A DNA stretch of 64,000 bases from Candidatus Gastranaerophilales bacterium (GTDB taxonomy: Bacteria; Cyanobacteriota; Vampirovibrionia; Gastranaerophilales; Gastranaerophilaceae), in NCBI GenBank assembly GCA_944327275.1, contig CALVHB010000046.1, positions 1-64,000 on the forward strand, given 5' to 3'. Positions 36,801-44,740 of the stretch are shown piece by piece (positions within the stretch are counted from its first letter, which is position 1; every line of letters begins with the position of its first letter). Below the pieces are notes generated by a model that saw only the letters and a program-made list of their open reading frames with translations, had not been told where the DNA came from and searched no databases. The translations under genes and the position numbers were made by a program.

Positions 36801-36930
36801 TGGTATGACAGTTTTTGGCGGTATGATGGCAGTTGCTTTCATAGGTACATTTTTAGTTCCAGCATTTTTCGTGTTGGTTGAAGATTTAAAGGTCTACACA
36901 GCTAAGAAGTTAAGAAAAAGGGATAATTAA
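33811..36930 (+). CDS. RND efflux pump permease (AcrB/MexB, HAE1 family)
   Basis: This 1039-residue protein has full HAE1 length with twelve membrane helices and two large periplasmic loops. Family motifs include FIKRPKLAIVISLVIMLAG at the N-terminus, GLVLAVGLVVDDAIVVLENTQR (TM4 with the proton-relay Asp pair), and GLVMLIGLSTKQAILIIEFA (TM10). It exports hydrophobic compounds driven by protons. It lies 52 bases after the adaptor gene and overlaps the channel gene start by one base (TAATG). Substrate range is unknown. Confidence 0.96.
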   Translation: MGKENSGNLFIKRPKLAIVISLVIMLAGILMVNTLPLEEYPSITPPQVIVTATYAGASSDVVEDTIAAPVEAQLNGVEDMIYMSSTSQNGQYQLTLYFNIGSDPDMAVVNVQNQLQLVTPRLPEEVKRYGLSVKKSTGGPGLMMISVNSPSHTYDSLYIANYASIYIKDELARIKGVGKVAVFGSSDYSMRIWLDAAKMANLGVSVSEVSSAIQTQNTQVPAGDLGVEPMKNKQMIKLTMRTKGRLKDVSEFENIIVRSKQDGSQIKLKDIARVELGAESYSFFSRIGGKDSAIISVSQLPEANAIDLSNKISAKMKELSKSFPQGIEYKIQRDETEFVRESIKEVINAIGLAIVLVGIVTYMFLGSGRAALIPFCAIPVSLIGVFIFMSILGFSVNLLILFGLVLAVGLVVDDAIVVLENTQRHIQEGKTPRDATEITMVEVFGAVVATSLVLMAVFVPVSFMSGITGQMFRQFALCIASSIGLSTLVALTLAPALCAMILKSGEEKADFEFIQKFDDWFNSVRDKYLDGVKIFIDSPKLTLVLYSIIIVFTVGMFYIVPKGFLPTEDKGAIFSQIQLPDGSSASRTDMVANEVEQRILNIDGVKNTITLVGYSGENTALIVAELTDWSKRKSKDLSMQSILGKIKKEFENYPSATIASFSPPSISGLGMFGGFEYQLLDKGDRSPQELYDEAQKLIAAANKDSAFQMVYTSFTANLPQLLIKVDENKALAQGVSISEIYSALSGYFGKSYVNDFNKYGRVYRVYLQADSQFREKPADIDKIYIKNTLGKMVPLSSVVTVSNVVGPYSLTRFNMYPAITINGQARNGVSSGDAMAAMENISNQVLPKDMGYSWSGSSLQEKESSGQIGPILAMSLVFIYLFLVGLYESWMLPIAVLLISPVALVGALFFQYVSGYSLDLYSQIGLVMLIGLSTKQAILIIEFAKDAHQNGMSIKDAAMQAAKLRFRAVMMTNIAFILGLLPLVFAKGAGAASRNSVGMTVFGGMMAVAFIGTFLVPAFFVLVEDLKVYTAKKLRKRDN

Positions 36931-38345
36931 TGTTTAAAAAGATAATATCTTTAAGTTTAATATTAAGTCTTATGACACCTGCAGTTTTTGCGCAGGATAT
37001 TGGTAATACTGTCAGCGAAAAGGAATACCCAAAGGCTAACGCTGTTTTGCCAAATACTGAGGAAAAAGCTGACTTTGTTATAGAAGGTTCCGTTGAAAAA
37101 AATATTGATATGACATTGGAGCGTTGTATAGAACTTGCTCTTGGAAATAATCCTCAAATTAACGCAGCTTTTCATGATATTTTAGCTTCTGACTCTAGGA
37201 TTAAGCAGGTTTGGTCAAATTATTTCCCACAATTTAGTTGGCAGACAGGTTATACAAGAATTCGTCAATTACAATTGTCAGATGCCTTAGGACAAAATTT
37301 GACATTCAATTACTATATTTTAGGTCAAGTTACACTTCAACAGATGTTATATGACTTTGGTGTTACTCAAAATCAGGCTACAATAAAACGTTTGGATTAC
37401 GAAGCTTACAAAACTACATTGGGTGCGATTATTAATGATGTAATTTTCCAGACAAAGGATGCTTATTACAATCTTTTGTATGCTTTTGAAAGTAAAAAGG
37501 TTGCAGAAGATACAGTAAATAAGTTTGAAATGTTTTATAACCAAGCAAAGGCATTTTATGAAATCGGTCTTAATCCAAAGGTTGACGTAACTATTGCAGA
37601 AGTAAACTTAAGTAATGCTAAATTGCAATTGATTCAGGCTGATAATGCTGTTAATCTGGCTGTTGCGAGGTTAAACAACGTAATGGGAGTTCCATTTATT
37701 GACAAATATAATGTACAAGAAAGACTAAAATATCAACCGGTTAATATAACTTTCAATGAATCAGTAGAAATTGCAAGAGAGGCAAGACCTGAACTTAAAC
37801 TTGCAGAATTGAAAGTGGAAAGTGCTAATCAGACTTTAAAATTGGTTAAAAAATCATATTTCCCTACTTTATCAATTGAAGGTCAGCTTCAAATAGGTGG
37901 TAAGCAATGGACTTCAAACCATGGTTATAACCTTGGCGGATATTTGAATTTCCCGACAATCAATGGTATGTTGATTAAAAATGAAATTCAAGAAGCAAGA
38001 TACTTGTATGATAAAGAAATTGCGAATGCTAAGAATACTCAAAACCAAATATATTTAGAAATTCAAAATGCATTTCTGAAACTAGAGGAAAAGAAAAACC
38101 AAATGCCTGTTGCTATTCTAGGTGTAAAACAAGCAAAGGAAAACTACGAATTGTCTTATGGAAGATATCGTGTGGGTGAAGCTAATCCTACTGAGTTAAA
38201 AGATGCACAAATTAACTATCAACAAGCTCAATTAAGTTACTACAATGCTCTTTACCAGTACAATTCTGCGAAAGCTGAACTTGAAAAATCTATAGGTAAG
38301 AACCTCACTGTTAATCAAGAAGATTTAATTGAGTTAGAAAAATAG
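36930..38345 (+). CDS. TolC-family outer membrane efflux protein
   Basis: This 471-residue protein has a signal peptide (ending AVFAQ). Two OEP repeats follow: long helices (ECIELALGNNPQI-like LERCIELALGNNPQINAAF, then PELKLAELKVESANQTLKL) with short beta segments between them. This is the TolC trimer pattern. It forms the outer-membrane duct for the RND pump. It shares the TAATG overlap with the pump gene, so all three genes form one operon ending at a hairpin terminator. Confidence 0.94.
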   Translation: MFKKIISLSLILSLMTPAVFAQDIGNTVSEKEYPKANAVLPNTEEKADFVIEGSVEKNIDMTLERCIELALGNNPQINAAFHDILASDSRIKQVWSNYFPQFSWQTGYTRIRQLQLSDALGQNLTFNYYILGQVTLQQMLYDFGVTQNQATIKRLDYEAYKTTLGAIINDVIFQTKDAYYNLLYAFESKKVAEDTVNKFEMFYNQAKAFYEIGLNPKVDVTIAEVNLSNAKLQLIQADNAVNLAVARLNNVMGVPFIDKYNVQERLKYQPVNITFNESVEIAREARPELKLAELKVESANQTLKLVKKSYFPTLSIEGQLQIGGKQWTSNHGYNLGGYLNFPTINGMLIKNEIQEARYLYDKEIANAKNTQNQIYLEIQNAFLKLEEKKNQMPVAILGVKQAKENYELSYGRYRVGEANPTELKDAQINYQQAQLSYYNALYQYNSAKAELEKSIGKNLTVNQEDLIELEK

Positions 38346-38374
38346 ATTCAAAAAAACTTAATATTTGTTAATAA

Positions 38375-38410
38375 TTACATCTTAAAAAAGCAATTTTTTT
38401 AAGATGTAAT
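38375..38410 (+). terminator. Intrinsic terminator of the RND operon
   Basis: TTACATCTTAAAAAA pairs with TTTTTTTAAGATGTAA; the T-run is within the 3' arm and the following sequence is T-rich. Confidence 0.75.
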
Positions 38411-38454
38411 ATTTTATATATATGTAAGATATATTTAAAGAGAGAGAAAATAAA

Positions 38455-38739
38455 ATGATTACAACAACAGCAGAGTCAAATAATAATACAAGCGGCAATG
38501 GTCAATTTGGTTCGCTTTTAAGAAAAAGAAAAAGGTTTGATGAATCACAAGAGTTTAATATTGAAGATATAAACTATCTTGAAAAAACTGACAAAAGGAT
38601 GCGTTTTAATAATGCAAAGGATCCAATATATTACGTATTCGATGTAATAGAAAATAGACCAATTAAAACATTAGCAAAAGAGTTCGTAAAAGATTCATTT
38701 TTTGAAATAGCAAATTTTGTATCACAAGTCGTAAGATAA
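38455..38739 (+). CDS. Small basic protein of unknown function
   Basis: This 94-residue protein starts with a Thr/Asn-rich disordered segment and a very basic stretch (LLRKRKRFDESQ). The C-terminal half (DPIYYVFDVIENRPIKTLAK ...) may form a short helix domain. It has no signal peptide or membrane helix. An SD-like gagagagaaa precedes the ATG. It lies alone between two terminators. No family recognised. Confidence 0.62.
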   Translation: MITTTAESNNNTSGNGQFGSLLRKRKRFDESQEFNIEDINYLEKTDKRMRFNNAKDPIYYVFDVIENRPIKTLAKEFVKDSFFEIANFVSQVVR

Positions 38740-38770
38740 TCAATAGGAATTAGGAAAAGGAAATAGGATA

Positions 38771-38802
38771 AAAAAAGAACGGTATAAATACCGTTCTTTT
38801 TT
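38771..38802. terminator. Bidirectional intrinsic terminator
   Basis: AAAAGAACGGTAT/ATACCGTTCTTTT palindrome between the small plus-strand gene and the end of the ribosomal operon on the minus strand. Confidence 0.92.
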
Positions 38803-38822
38803 GTATATTTTGAATATAAATA

Positions 38823-39218
38823 TTAACGTTTTGAGAATTGGAAACGTTTTCTAGCACGTTTACGACCGTATTTTTTACGTTCTTTAACACGTGGGTCACG
38901 AGTTAACAATCCTTCTAGACGTAAAACATTTTTGTATTCTTCGTTAGCTTTAACCAAAGCTCTTGAAATACCGTGTCTGATAGCTCCACATTGAGCAACA
39001 ACACCGCCACCTACAGCTTTAACTTTTACGTCATATTTTTCTTGATTATCTGTTAATACTAAAGGTCTGTATACTAACATTTCAATTGCCGGTCTGTTTC
39101 CGATATAGTTTCTAAGAGTTTTGCCGTTAACAAAAATTCTACCTTTACCTTTAACAAGTTTTACAACAGCAATAGAGGTTTTTCTACGTCCTGTAGCCAT
39201 AATTTCTTTATCTGCCAT
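38823..39218 (-). CDS. rpsI: 30S ribosomal protein S9
   Basis: This 131-residue protein starts [19 protein letters not shown] and ends with the S9 signature LLTRDPRVKERKKYGRKRAR and the basic tail KRFQFSKR that reaches the P site. It is the last gene of the minus-strand ribosomal operon. Its start overlaps the last base of the rplM stop, giving close coupling, as in most bacteria where L13 and S9 are paired. Confidence 0.98.
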   Translation of the reverse strand: MADKEIMATGRRKTSIAVVKLVKGKGRIFVNGKTLRNYIGNRPAIEMLVYRPLVLTDNQEKYDVKVKAVGGGVVAQCGAIRHGISRALVKANEEYKNVLRLEGLLTRDPRVKERKKYGRKRARKRFQFSKR

Positions 39219-39655
39219 TATTTAGCCTCCTTTTCCAATACAATTGGTTTTTGTGCTGCATGCGGATGTTCAGGTCCGTTGTACACTTTTAATTTTGTAA
39301 ATTGTGTATCACCTAATGTATTGTGTTGAAGCATACCTTTTACGGCTTTTTCAATCAACAATCTTGCATCTTTTTCACGTAATTCTTTTACGCTTGCAGA
39401 TTTTAAACCGCCTGGGAAACCAGTGTGGTGATAATATATTTTATCAGTTTCTTTTTTACCTGATACCAAAACTTTCTCAGCATTGATTACGATAACGAAA
39501 TCACCTGTATCAACGTTTGGTGTATATTCAGGTTTATTTTTTCCTCTTAAAATATTAGCTACTCTGGTTGCTAATCTACCAAGGATTTCTCCTTCAGCAT
39601 CGATTAGATACCATTTTCTTTCTACTTCTAGAGGTTTTGCTGAATATGTTTTCAT
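39218..39655 (-). CDS. rplM: 50S ribosomal protein L13
   Basis: This 145-residue protein has the L13 features: [31 protein letters not shown]-like [25 protein letters not shown] and the GMLQHNTLG segment near the end. It binds early in 50S assembly. It sits between truA and rpsI in the same transcript. An SD-like ggag precedes ATG 39655. Confidence 0.98.
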   Translation of the reverse strand: MKTYSAKPLEVERKWYLIDAEGEILGRLATRVANILRGKNKPEYTPNVDTGDFVIVINAEKVLVSGKKETDKIYYHHTGFPGGLKSASVKELREKDARLLIEKAVKGMLQHNTLGDTQFTKLKVYNGPEHPHAAQKPIVLEKEAK

Positions 39656-39682
39656 GCTAATATCTCCATTTACTTTTATTTT

Positions 39683-40453
39683 TTAGTTATATGTTACTTC
39701 CATTAACGTCAACCCGTAAGGGCTAACTGTTTGCCCTGCTTTTTTTCTGTCACATGCATCCAAAACTTGTTTCATATGTTCAGCTTGCAGGTTATGTCCT
39801 TCTATTTCAAGAAGTGTACCGACAATAGTTCTTACCATATTGTATAGGAATCGATTTCCTACAATATCAATAATCACTTTATCTCCGACTCTTTTGCATT
39901 CGGCCTTTTCTATAAAACAAACCTTGCTCGGGTTAAGCGTTCCGGAACTTTTAAAGCTTGAAAAATCATGTTCCCCTATTAGGTAATTAAGGGAATTCTG
40001 CATCCTTTCAATATCAATATTAAATTTCACTCTCATCAAATCTCCATCAAAAGCATTTTTACATTTACGGTTAACAAATACATATCTGTAATATCTTCTT
40101 TTTGCAGATTTTTGAGCATGAAAATTCATATCGACTGCTTTTAAATCACTGACTGAAATGTCTTTGGGAAGTATTTCATTCATTTGGTAGACAAACTTTG
40201 AAGCAACAATAGGTTTGTCTACATCAAAATGAATAATCTGCCCTAAAGAATTTACGCCTCTGTCAGTTCTTCCGGAAAAGATTGTTTTAATCTGTCGGTT
40301 TTTATTTACGGTATCACCGTTTATCAATGTACTGATTGCTTTTTCAAGTTCACCTTGTATTGTAAGTGTTTCCAGCTCTTCACCATTTTCAAATTGAATT
40401 TGGCTTCCTGCGTAGTTTTTCCCTATATATTGAACTTGAAGTGTATAGCGCAT
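39683..40453 (-). CDS. truA: tRNA pseudouridine(38-40) synthase TruA
   Basis: This 256-residue protein has the TruA motif with the catalytic Asp (FSGRTDRGVNSLGQ) and the RNA-binding YRYVFVNR segment. NFLYNMVR-type residues (NRFLYNMVRTIVGTLLEI) lie near the C-terminus. It makes pseudouridine at tRNA positions 38-40. The order rplQ-truA-rplM-rpsI is common in cyanobacteria and Firmicutes. There is no SD; an extended -10 TGGTATAAT at 40460-40468 puts +1 exactly on the A of the ATG, suggesting an extra leaderless transcript within the operon. Confidence 0.95.
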   Translation of the reverse strand: MRYTLQVQYIGKNYAGSQIQFENGEELETLTIQGELEKAISTLINGDTVNKNRQIKTIFSGRTDRGVNSLGQIIHFDVDKPIVASKFVYQMNEILPKDISVSDLKAVDMNFHAQKSAKRRYYRYVFVNRKCKNAFDGDLMRVKFNIDIERMQNSLNYLIGEHDFSSFKSSGTLNPSKVCFIEKAECKRVGDKVIIDIVGNRFLYNMVRTIVGTLLEIEGHNLQAEHMKQVLDACDRKKAGQTVSPYGLTLMEVTYN

Positions 40454-40460
40454 AGTTAGA

Positions 40461-40889
40461 TTATACCAACTGGATTAGCGCCATTTCAGAAGCATCACCG
40501 CGTCTTGGAGGTAATCTGAATATTCTTGTGTAACCGCCTTGACGATCAGAATATTTTTTACCGATTACTGTGAATAGTTTTCTTAGAACTGTTTCTGCTG
40601 CTAATTTTTTATCTGCAGATGGAGCTTCGAAAACTTCTCCTGTAGCTAAGTCCATAAATTTTCCAGTTTCTTTGTCAAAAATAAACTTAGCTGCTTGACG
40701 ACGAGCGTGTAAATCGCCTCTTTTTGCTAGTGTGATAATTTCTTCAGCGTATGGTTTCAATGCTTTTGCACGAGCCATAGTTGTTTTGATTTCACCGTAT
40801 ACAAAAAGTTCAGTCGCCAAAGATCTTAACAAAGCATCTCTTTGATCCTTTGCTTTTCCTAGCGTATGTTTTTTAGTTTGGTGTCTCAT
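40461..40889 (-). CDS. rplQ: 50S ribosomal protein L17
   Basis: This 142-residue protein starts MRHQTKKHTLGKAKDQRDALLRSLA (standard MRHR-K-L-GR-- start) and has ITLAKRGDLHARRQAA, then GGYTRIFRLPPRRGDASEMALIQLV at the end. A short insertion (residues about 75-95) is present compared with the shortest L17 forms. It binds around the exit tunnel and follows rpoA closely. The last codons overlap the -10 box proposed for truA. Confidence 0.97.
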   Translation of the reverse strand: MRHQTKKHTLGKAKDQRDALLRSLATELFVYGEIKTTMARAKALKPYAEEIITLAKRGDLHARRQAAKFIFDKETGKFMDLATGEVFEAPSADKKLAAETVLRKLFTVIGKKYSDRQGGYTRIFRLPPRRGDASEMALIQLV

Positions 40890-40923
40890 TTTTCTATTTC
40901 CTTTTTAGTTATTTGTATTTTAT

Positions 40924-41889
40924 TTATACTTCTTCTTCAACCTCTGGGTTTGGAGCAAGGTCTAAACCGAAGTGGTGAAGTCTTTCGATTACTTCGTCAG
41001 AAGATTTCTTTCCGAAGTTTTTAATATTTAATAAATCGTGTTCTGATTTTTTCAATAGCTCAGCCATTGAATTAATGCTTGCACGTTTTAAGCAGTTGTA
41101 TGCTCTAACTGAAAGTTCTAATTCTTCGATTGTCATTGAAGGAGTATTTGTGTCTTCTTCTACTTCTTCTTCAACTGTCATTGAAGGAAGAGTTACAGGT
41201 TGTCCTGTAATAGCTGCAATTTGCATAAAGTGGTCAATTAATAGGTTTGCAGCTTGGCTCAATGCATTAGTTACATCAATTGAACCGTTAGACCAAATTT
41301 CCAATGTCAATTTATCAAAGTCGATTGAATCACCAACACGAGTACTTTCTACGTTATAGCTTACTCTTTTGATAGGCATAAATGTTGCATCTATAGGTAA
41401 TACATCTATAGAAACGCCTTTTGAGTCTCTAGGAACATCATGTGCAACGTATCCTTTTCCGGTTTCTACTGTTACGTCAGCGTGGAAGCTTCCGCCATCT
41501 GCAACTGTACAAATTAACCAATCCGGGTTAACTACTTTTACACCTGCAGGTAGTTGAATATCGCTTGCCAAAACCGGTCCTGGACGATCAACATCTATTC
41601 TCAATGTTTGAGGTTCTTTGGAATCAGTTTTTACAACCAATCCTTTAAGGTTTAGCATTACATCGATTACGTCTTCTAATACACCTGGAATTGCAGTGTA
41701 TTCATGAGTAATACCTTCGATTCTTGCAGAAGTAACGGCTGTTCCTTCTAAGCTTGATAGAAGTACTCTTCTTAAAGAATTACCGATTGTTGTACCAAAA
41801 CCTTTTTCTAATGGCTCAATTACGAATTTTCCGTATTGTGAACCGTCAGAACTTGTTGTTGTATTAACACATTTAATTTTTAATTCCAT
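40924..41889 (-). CDS. rpoA: DNA-directed RNA polymerase subunit alpha
   Basis: This 321-residue protein has the N-terminal assembly domain (EPLEKGFGTTIGNSLRRVLL) and the linker. The C-terminal helix-hairpin-helix domain (LELSVRAYNCLKRASI, NIKNFGKKSSDEVIERL) contacts UP elements and activators. The position between rpsD and rplQ is the usual one. An acidic tail (NPEVEEEV) ends it. SD-like aggag precedes ATG 41889. Confidence 0.98.
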   Translation of the reverse strand: MELKIKCVNTTTSSDGSQYGKFVIEPLEKGFGTTIGNSLRRVLLSSLEGTAVTSARIEGITHEYTAIPGVLEDVIDVMLNLKGLVVKTDSKEPQTLRIDVDRPGPVLASDIQLPAGVKVVNPDWLICTVADGGSFHADVTVETGKGYVAHDVPRDSKGVSIDVLPIDATFMPIKRVSYNVESTRVGDSIDFDKLTLEIWSNGSIDVTNALSQAANLLIDHFMQIAAITGQPVTLPSMTVEEEVEEDTNTPSMTIEELELSVRAYNCLKRASINSMAELLKKSEHDLLNIKNFGKKSSDEVIERLHHFGLDLAPNPEVEEEV

Positions 41890-41974
41890 TTTTTAATCTC
41901 CTAGTTTTGTAACTATTTGTTTTAGCATCCGCTTTTATTGTTCATTTAGGTTTGGATTAACCATTTAAACAACA

Positions 41975-42577
41975 TTATTTAGAATAGTACTCGATTACAA
42001 GTTGTTCTTTGAATTCTGGGTCTAATTCTTCTCTTTCAGGGATTCTATCAAAAGTGATTTTTAATGCTTCTTTATCGATAGTCATCCAAGCTGGAGCGCA
42101 AGCCATATCAATCATTTCAGTTACATTTTTTACAAAAGATGTACTTCTTGATTTGATTGTGATTACATCACCTGCTTTTACCAAATAAGATGGAATATCA
42201 ACTTTTTTGCCGTTAACAAGTACGTGACCGTGATTTACGATTTGTCTTGTTTGTTTACGTGTAATACCTAAACCGGCTCTGAATAGAACGTTGTCTAATC
42301 TTGATTCAAGGATTTGTAATAGGATTGTACCTGTTACACCTTTTCTTCTTGCAGCTTCATTGTAGTATTTTGCAAATTGTTTTTCACTTACTAAGTATGT
42401 GAATCTGATTTTTTGCTTTTCTGCAAGGTGTATTGCATATTCAGATAATTTCTTTCTAACTGCACCGTGTTGACCTGAAGCAGTTTGTCTCATTGAAGAT
42501 GTCAATTTTCTGTTTGAAAGATCTTTTACTTTTTTATTTCTGAATAATTTATTTGTAGGTCCTGTATATCTAGCCAT
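41975..42577 (-). CDS. rpsD: 30S ribosomal protein S4
   Basis: This 200-residue protein has MARYTGPTNKLFRN at the start, the YHLAEKQ-like segment IHLAEKQKIRFTYLVSEKQF, and the S4 RNA-binding domain (LESRLDNVLFRAGLGITRKQTRQIV NHGHV region). It nucleates 30S assembly and often represses its own operon. Its 108-base leader can fold (42595-42650). As in Proteobacteria it is inside the alpha operon between rpsK and rpoA. Confidence 0.97.
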   Translation of the reverse strand: MARYTGPTNKLFRNKKVKDLSNRKLTSSMRQTASGQHGAVRKKLSEYAIHLAEKQKIRFTYLVSEKQFAKYYNEAARRKGVTGTILLQILESRLDNVLFRAGLGITRKQTRQIVNHGHVLVNGKKVDIPSYLVKAGDVITIKSRSTSFVKNVTEMIDMACAPAWMTIDKEALKITFDRIPEREELDPEFKEQLVIEYYSK

Positions 42578-42594
42578 TAATTTCTCCTTTTCTT

Positions 42595-42650
42595 GTGCAG
42601 GGCGTCTATGGTTTGCTGTTTGGCTTTAAAGCAAGCCCCTGCGTTTGTAC
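42595..42650 (-). promoter_or_regulatory. Structured leader upstream of rpsD (candidate S4 autoregulatory element)
   Basis: On the minus strand GCAGGG (42642-42637) pairs with CCCTGC (42602-42597), enclosing a smaller stem GGCTT/AAGCC (42622-42637 region). These lie in the 109-base rpsK-rpsD gap and are GC-rich against the background. S4 leaders exist in other phyla; no match to a named Rfam family was tested. Confidence 0.4.
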
Positions 42651-42686
42651 TTTTTAAAGAACTGATGTCTTTATACATTCAGTTCA

Positions 42687-43073
42687 CTATACTCTACGTT
42701 TTTTAGGTGGACGGCATCCGTTGTGAGGGATTGGAGTTACGTCTTTGATTAATGTAATTTCCAAACCTGCAGCTTGGATTGCTCTGATTGCAGTTTCTCT
42801 TCCTGAACCAGGTCCTTTGATGTATACTTCAACTTTTTTCATACCTTGGTCGATTGATTTTTTTGCTACAAGTTCAGCTGCTGATTGAGCTGCAAACGGA
42901 GTTCCTTTTCTAGCTCCTTTGAAGCCTGTTGCACCAGCTGTAGCCCAAGCAATTGCATTACCTTGAGTATCTGTTGAAGTTACGATTGTATTGTTAAATG
43001 TTGATTGAATGTGAACAACACCTTGCAATACGTTCTTTTTTTCTTTTTTCTTAGTTTTTACTGGTCTTGCCAT
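42687..43073 (-). CDS. rpsK: 30S ribosomal protein S11
   Basis: This 128-residue protein has the S11 core: [51 protein letters not shown] and the end [18 protein letters not shown]. It forms part of the mRNA path on the platform. It follows rpsM by 46 bases in the operon. An SD-like gagga precedes ATG 43073. Confidence 0.98.
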   Translation of the reverse strand: MARPVKTKKKEKKNVLQGVVHIQSTFNNTIVTSTDTQGNAIAWATAGATGFKGARKGTPFAAQSAAELVAKKSIDQGMKKVEVYIKGPGSGRETAIRAIQAAGLEITLIKDVTPIPHNGCRPPKKRRV

Positions 43074-43119
43074 TTTTATTTCCTCTATTTTTTATAAATT
43101 ATTTACCTTTAAGTGTTAA

Positions 43120-43491
43120 TTAAACTGTTTTCTTTTTAGTAATAGCTAAGCCTTTTTTACCACGTCTTGTTCTAGCATTAGTCTTTGTTCTTTGTCCGCG
43201 GCAAGGAAGGTTACGTTTGTGTCTCATTCCTCTGTAAGAACCGATTTCTTGAAGACGTTTGATATGCATAGTTACTTCACGTCTCAAATCACCTTCGATG
43301 TGGTAATTAGCTAATTCGTTACGTAAGTTTTTAATATCTTCTTCTGTTAAATCGTCTGTTCTTAAATCAGGTGAGATACCTGTTGCTGCAAGAATTTTCT
43401 TGCTCCTAGTAGGTCCTATACCGTAAATATAGGTTAAAGCTATTTCCATTCTTTTGTTACGAGGTAAATCTACCCCTGCTAGTCTTGCCAT
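43120..43491 (-). CDS. rpsM: 30S ribosomal protein S13
   Basis: This 123-residue protein starts [26 protein letters not shown] and has the [25 protein letters not shown] basic tail of S13, which contacts tRNA and the intersubunit bridges. It follows rpmJ after a 101-base gap that can fold (43535-43579). An aggag SD lies before ATG 43491. Confidence 0.98.
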   Translation of the reverse strand: MARLAGVDLPRNKRMEIALTYIYGIGPTRSKKILAATGISPDLRTDDLTEEDIKNLRNELANYHIEGDLRREVTMHIKRLQEIGSYRGMRHKRNLPCRGQRTKTNARTRRGKKGLAITKKKTV

Positions 43492-43534
43492 TTTTTCTTT
43501 TTCTCCTTTTCTTGTTGTTAGATTTTTTTGTGTA

Positions 43535-43579
43535 TGAGGGTTAAATGCTTCCTCACCATCTACCGTTTATCCCGTAGAT
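43535..43579 (-). promoter_or_regulatory. Paired stems in the leader before rpsM
   Basis: Two adjacent stems: TGAGG/CCTCA (43535-43555) and ATCTAC/GTAGAT (43558-43579) in the rpmJ-rpsM gap. The position equals that of the S4-binding alpha-operon leader in E. coli; function here is a guess. Confidence 0.35.
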
Positions 43580-43592
43580 TCGGATTTTGTTA

Positions 43593-43706
43593 CTAACCTT
43601 GTCTTTGTTTATGTTTAGGGTTTTCACAAATTACTGCGATTCTGCCTTTTCTTTTGATACATTTGCATTTATCGCACATTGGTTTTACTGATGATCTTAC
43701 TTTCAT
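43593..43706 (-). CDS. rpmJ: 50S ribosomal protein L36
   Basis: This 37-residue protein starts [15 protein letters not shown] and ends [12 protein letters not shown]. It has the zinc ligands C11, C14, C27 and H32 of the canonical L36. ATG 43706 follows aagga; the longer upstream frame is not part of the protein. It lies between infA and rpsM in the usual order. Confidence 0.97.
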   Translation of the reverse strand: MKVRSSVKPMCDKCKCIKRKGRIAVICENPKHKQRQG

Positions 43707-43752
43707 AGTTTTTTCCTTTTTTTTTTGTATATATGTTTGTACGTGAGATTTT

Positions 43753-43968
43753 TTATTTAAGTCTGAAGGTAATACGGCCTCTTGATAAATCATAAGGTGT
43801 CATTTCGACTTTTACTTTGTCTCCAGGTAATATTCTGATGAAATTTTTTCTTATTTTACCTGATATGTGAGCAAGTATTTCGTGATCGTTTTCAAGTTTT
43901 ACGCGAAACATTGCGTTAGGCATAGCTTCCAATATTGTACCTTCTAATTCAATTACGTCTTTTGACAT
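43753..43968 (-). CDS. infA: Translation initiation factor IF-1
   Basis: This 71-residue OB-fold protein ([23 protein letters not shown] ... [20 protein letters not shown]) is a standard IF-1. It binds the ribosomal A site during initiation. It is the first gene of the minus-strand ribosomal operon here: a promoter at 43992-43997 is 25 bases upstream and the gene before it is divergent, so the usual secY-adk-map block is not attached. SD gagga precedes the ATG. Confidence 0.98.
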   Translation of the reverse strand: MSKDVIELEGTILEAMPNAMFRVKLENDHEILAHISGKIRKNFIRILPGDKVKVEMTPYDLSRGRITFRLK

Positions 43969-43991
43969 ATTTTCCTCTTTTTCGGCTGTAC

Positions 43992-44050
43992 ATTATATGC
44001 CTACAATTAGGCACTATATTAATAATACTTGCAAAATATTCATTTGCAAG
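43992..44050 (-). promoter_or_regulatory. Promoter and inverted repeats upstream of the ribosomal operon
   Basis: A -10 TATAAT (43997-43992 on the minus strand) gives a leader of about 17 nt to infA. The perfect inverted repeat TGCCTA-caat-TAGGCA (43998-44013) fills the spacer next to it. Another, CTTGCAAA-N7-TTTGCAAG, lies at 44028-44050. No clear -35 was found, so an activator or repressor may act here. Confidence 0.5.
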
Positions 44051-44055
44051 CGGTT

Positions 44056-44084
44056 TTGACATGTTTTTAAGACGAAATTAGTAT
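44056..44084 (+). promoter_or_regulatory. Plus-strand promoter in the 373-base gap before the gene at 44342
   Basis: TTGACA (44056-44061), 17-base spacer, TAGTAT (44079-44084). It would give a leader of about 250 nt. The rest of the gap (44085-44341) is AT-rich with no other feature I can support. Confidence 0.4.
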
Positions 44085-44341
44085 ACATATTATTGGTTGT
44101 TTTTATAATAAAGCCACACTATCAATATTTACTTGAATCTTAAAAAATGTTGTTCAAAGCAACTTTCCAGACATTTGTAAATTTTTCTTAATATTTGTAA
44201 TTATTTATATATTTAGAAAAACAATAGTTTTAAAATTTAGAGATTCTGCTTTGTTAACTTTTTTTACAAATATAAAAATCTGTGAAATTAGGTGGGAATA
44301 ATATACTTAATATATTTAGAAGAGAAAAATCGGAGAGTATT

Positions 44342-44728
44342 ATGGCTATAAAAATTGATGGAATACAGTCTGAGGATGAATTAAGAAAAGCTCAGGCGGC
44401 AGCTCAGGCTCAAGGAACTTCAATTATAAACTATAATGAATGGTCAGAGATATTAAAAGAGTTTTCTGAAAATGGGATTCAATCTACAGGTTCTTATGCT
44501 GGGGACAAAGCCAGGATGGAAGAAATACAACTTGCAGTAGAAGAATATGTAAATGAGCTTCAAGCTCAGGAAAAAATTCAGCAAAATATGCCAGATAATA
44601 AAGAATCTCAAAAGGTTCAAAGTAGTTCAGAAAATGACAGGAACCAACAAATTAAAGCTACCGTTGCAAACGCAACCAGCTCTCAGATAATGGCTGATTA
44701 TATGAAATATTACCATCTTTTGATGTAG
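44342..44728 (+). CDS. Small helical protein of unknown function
   Basis: This 128-residue protein is probably mostly helical: a short N-terminal domain (MAIKIDGIQSEDELRKAQAAAQ) with Ala/Gln repeats, a middle helix (MEEIQLAVEEYVNELQAQEK), and a polar C-terminal tail. No signal peptide is present. The chosen start at 44342 has the SD cggagag; the frame from 44282 has none. Convergent with lepB, with only 12 bases between the stops. No known family recognised. Confidence 0.65.
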   Translation: MAIKIDGIQSEDELRKAQAAAQAQGTSIINYNEWSEILKEFSENGIQSTGSYAGDKARMEEIQLAVEEYVNELQAQEKIQQNMPDNKESQKVQSSSENDRNQQIKATVANATSSQIMADYMKYYHLLM

Positions 44729-44740
44729 AATTATAAGGTT

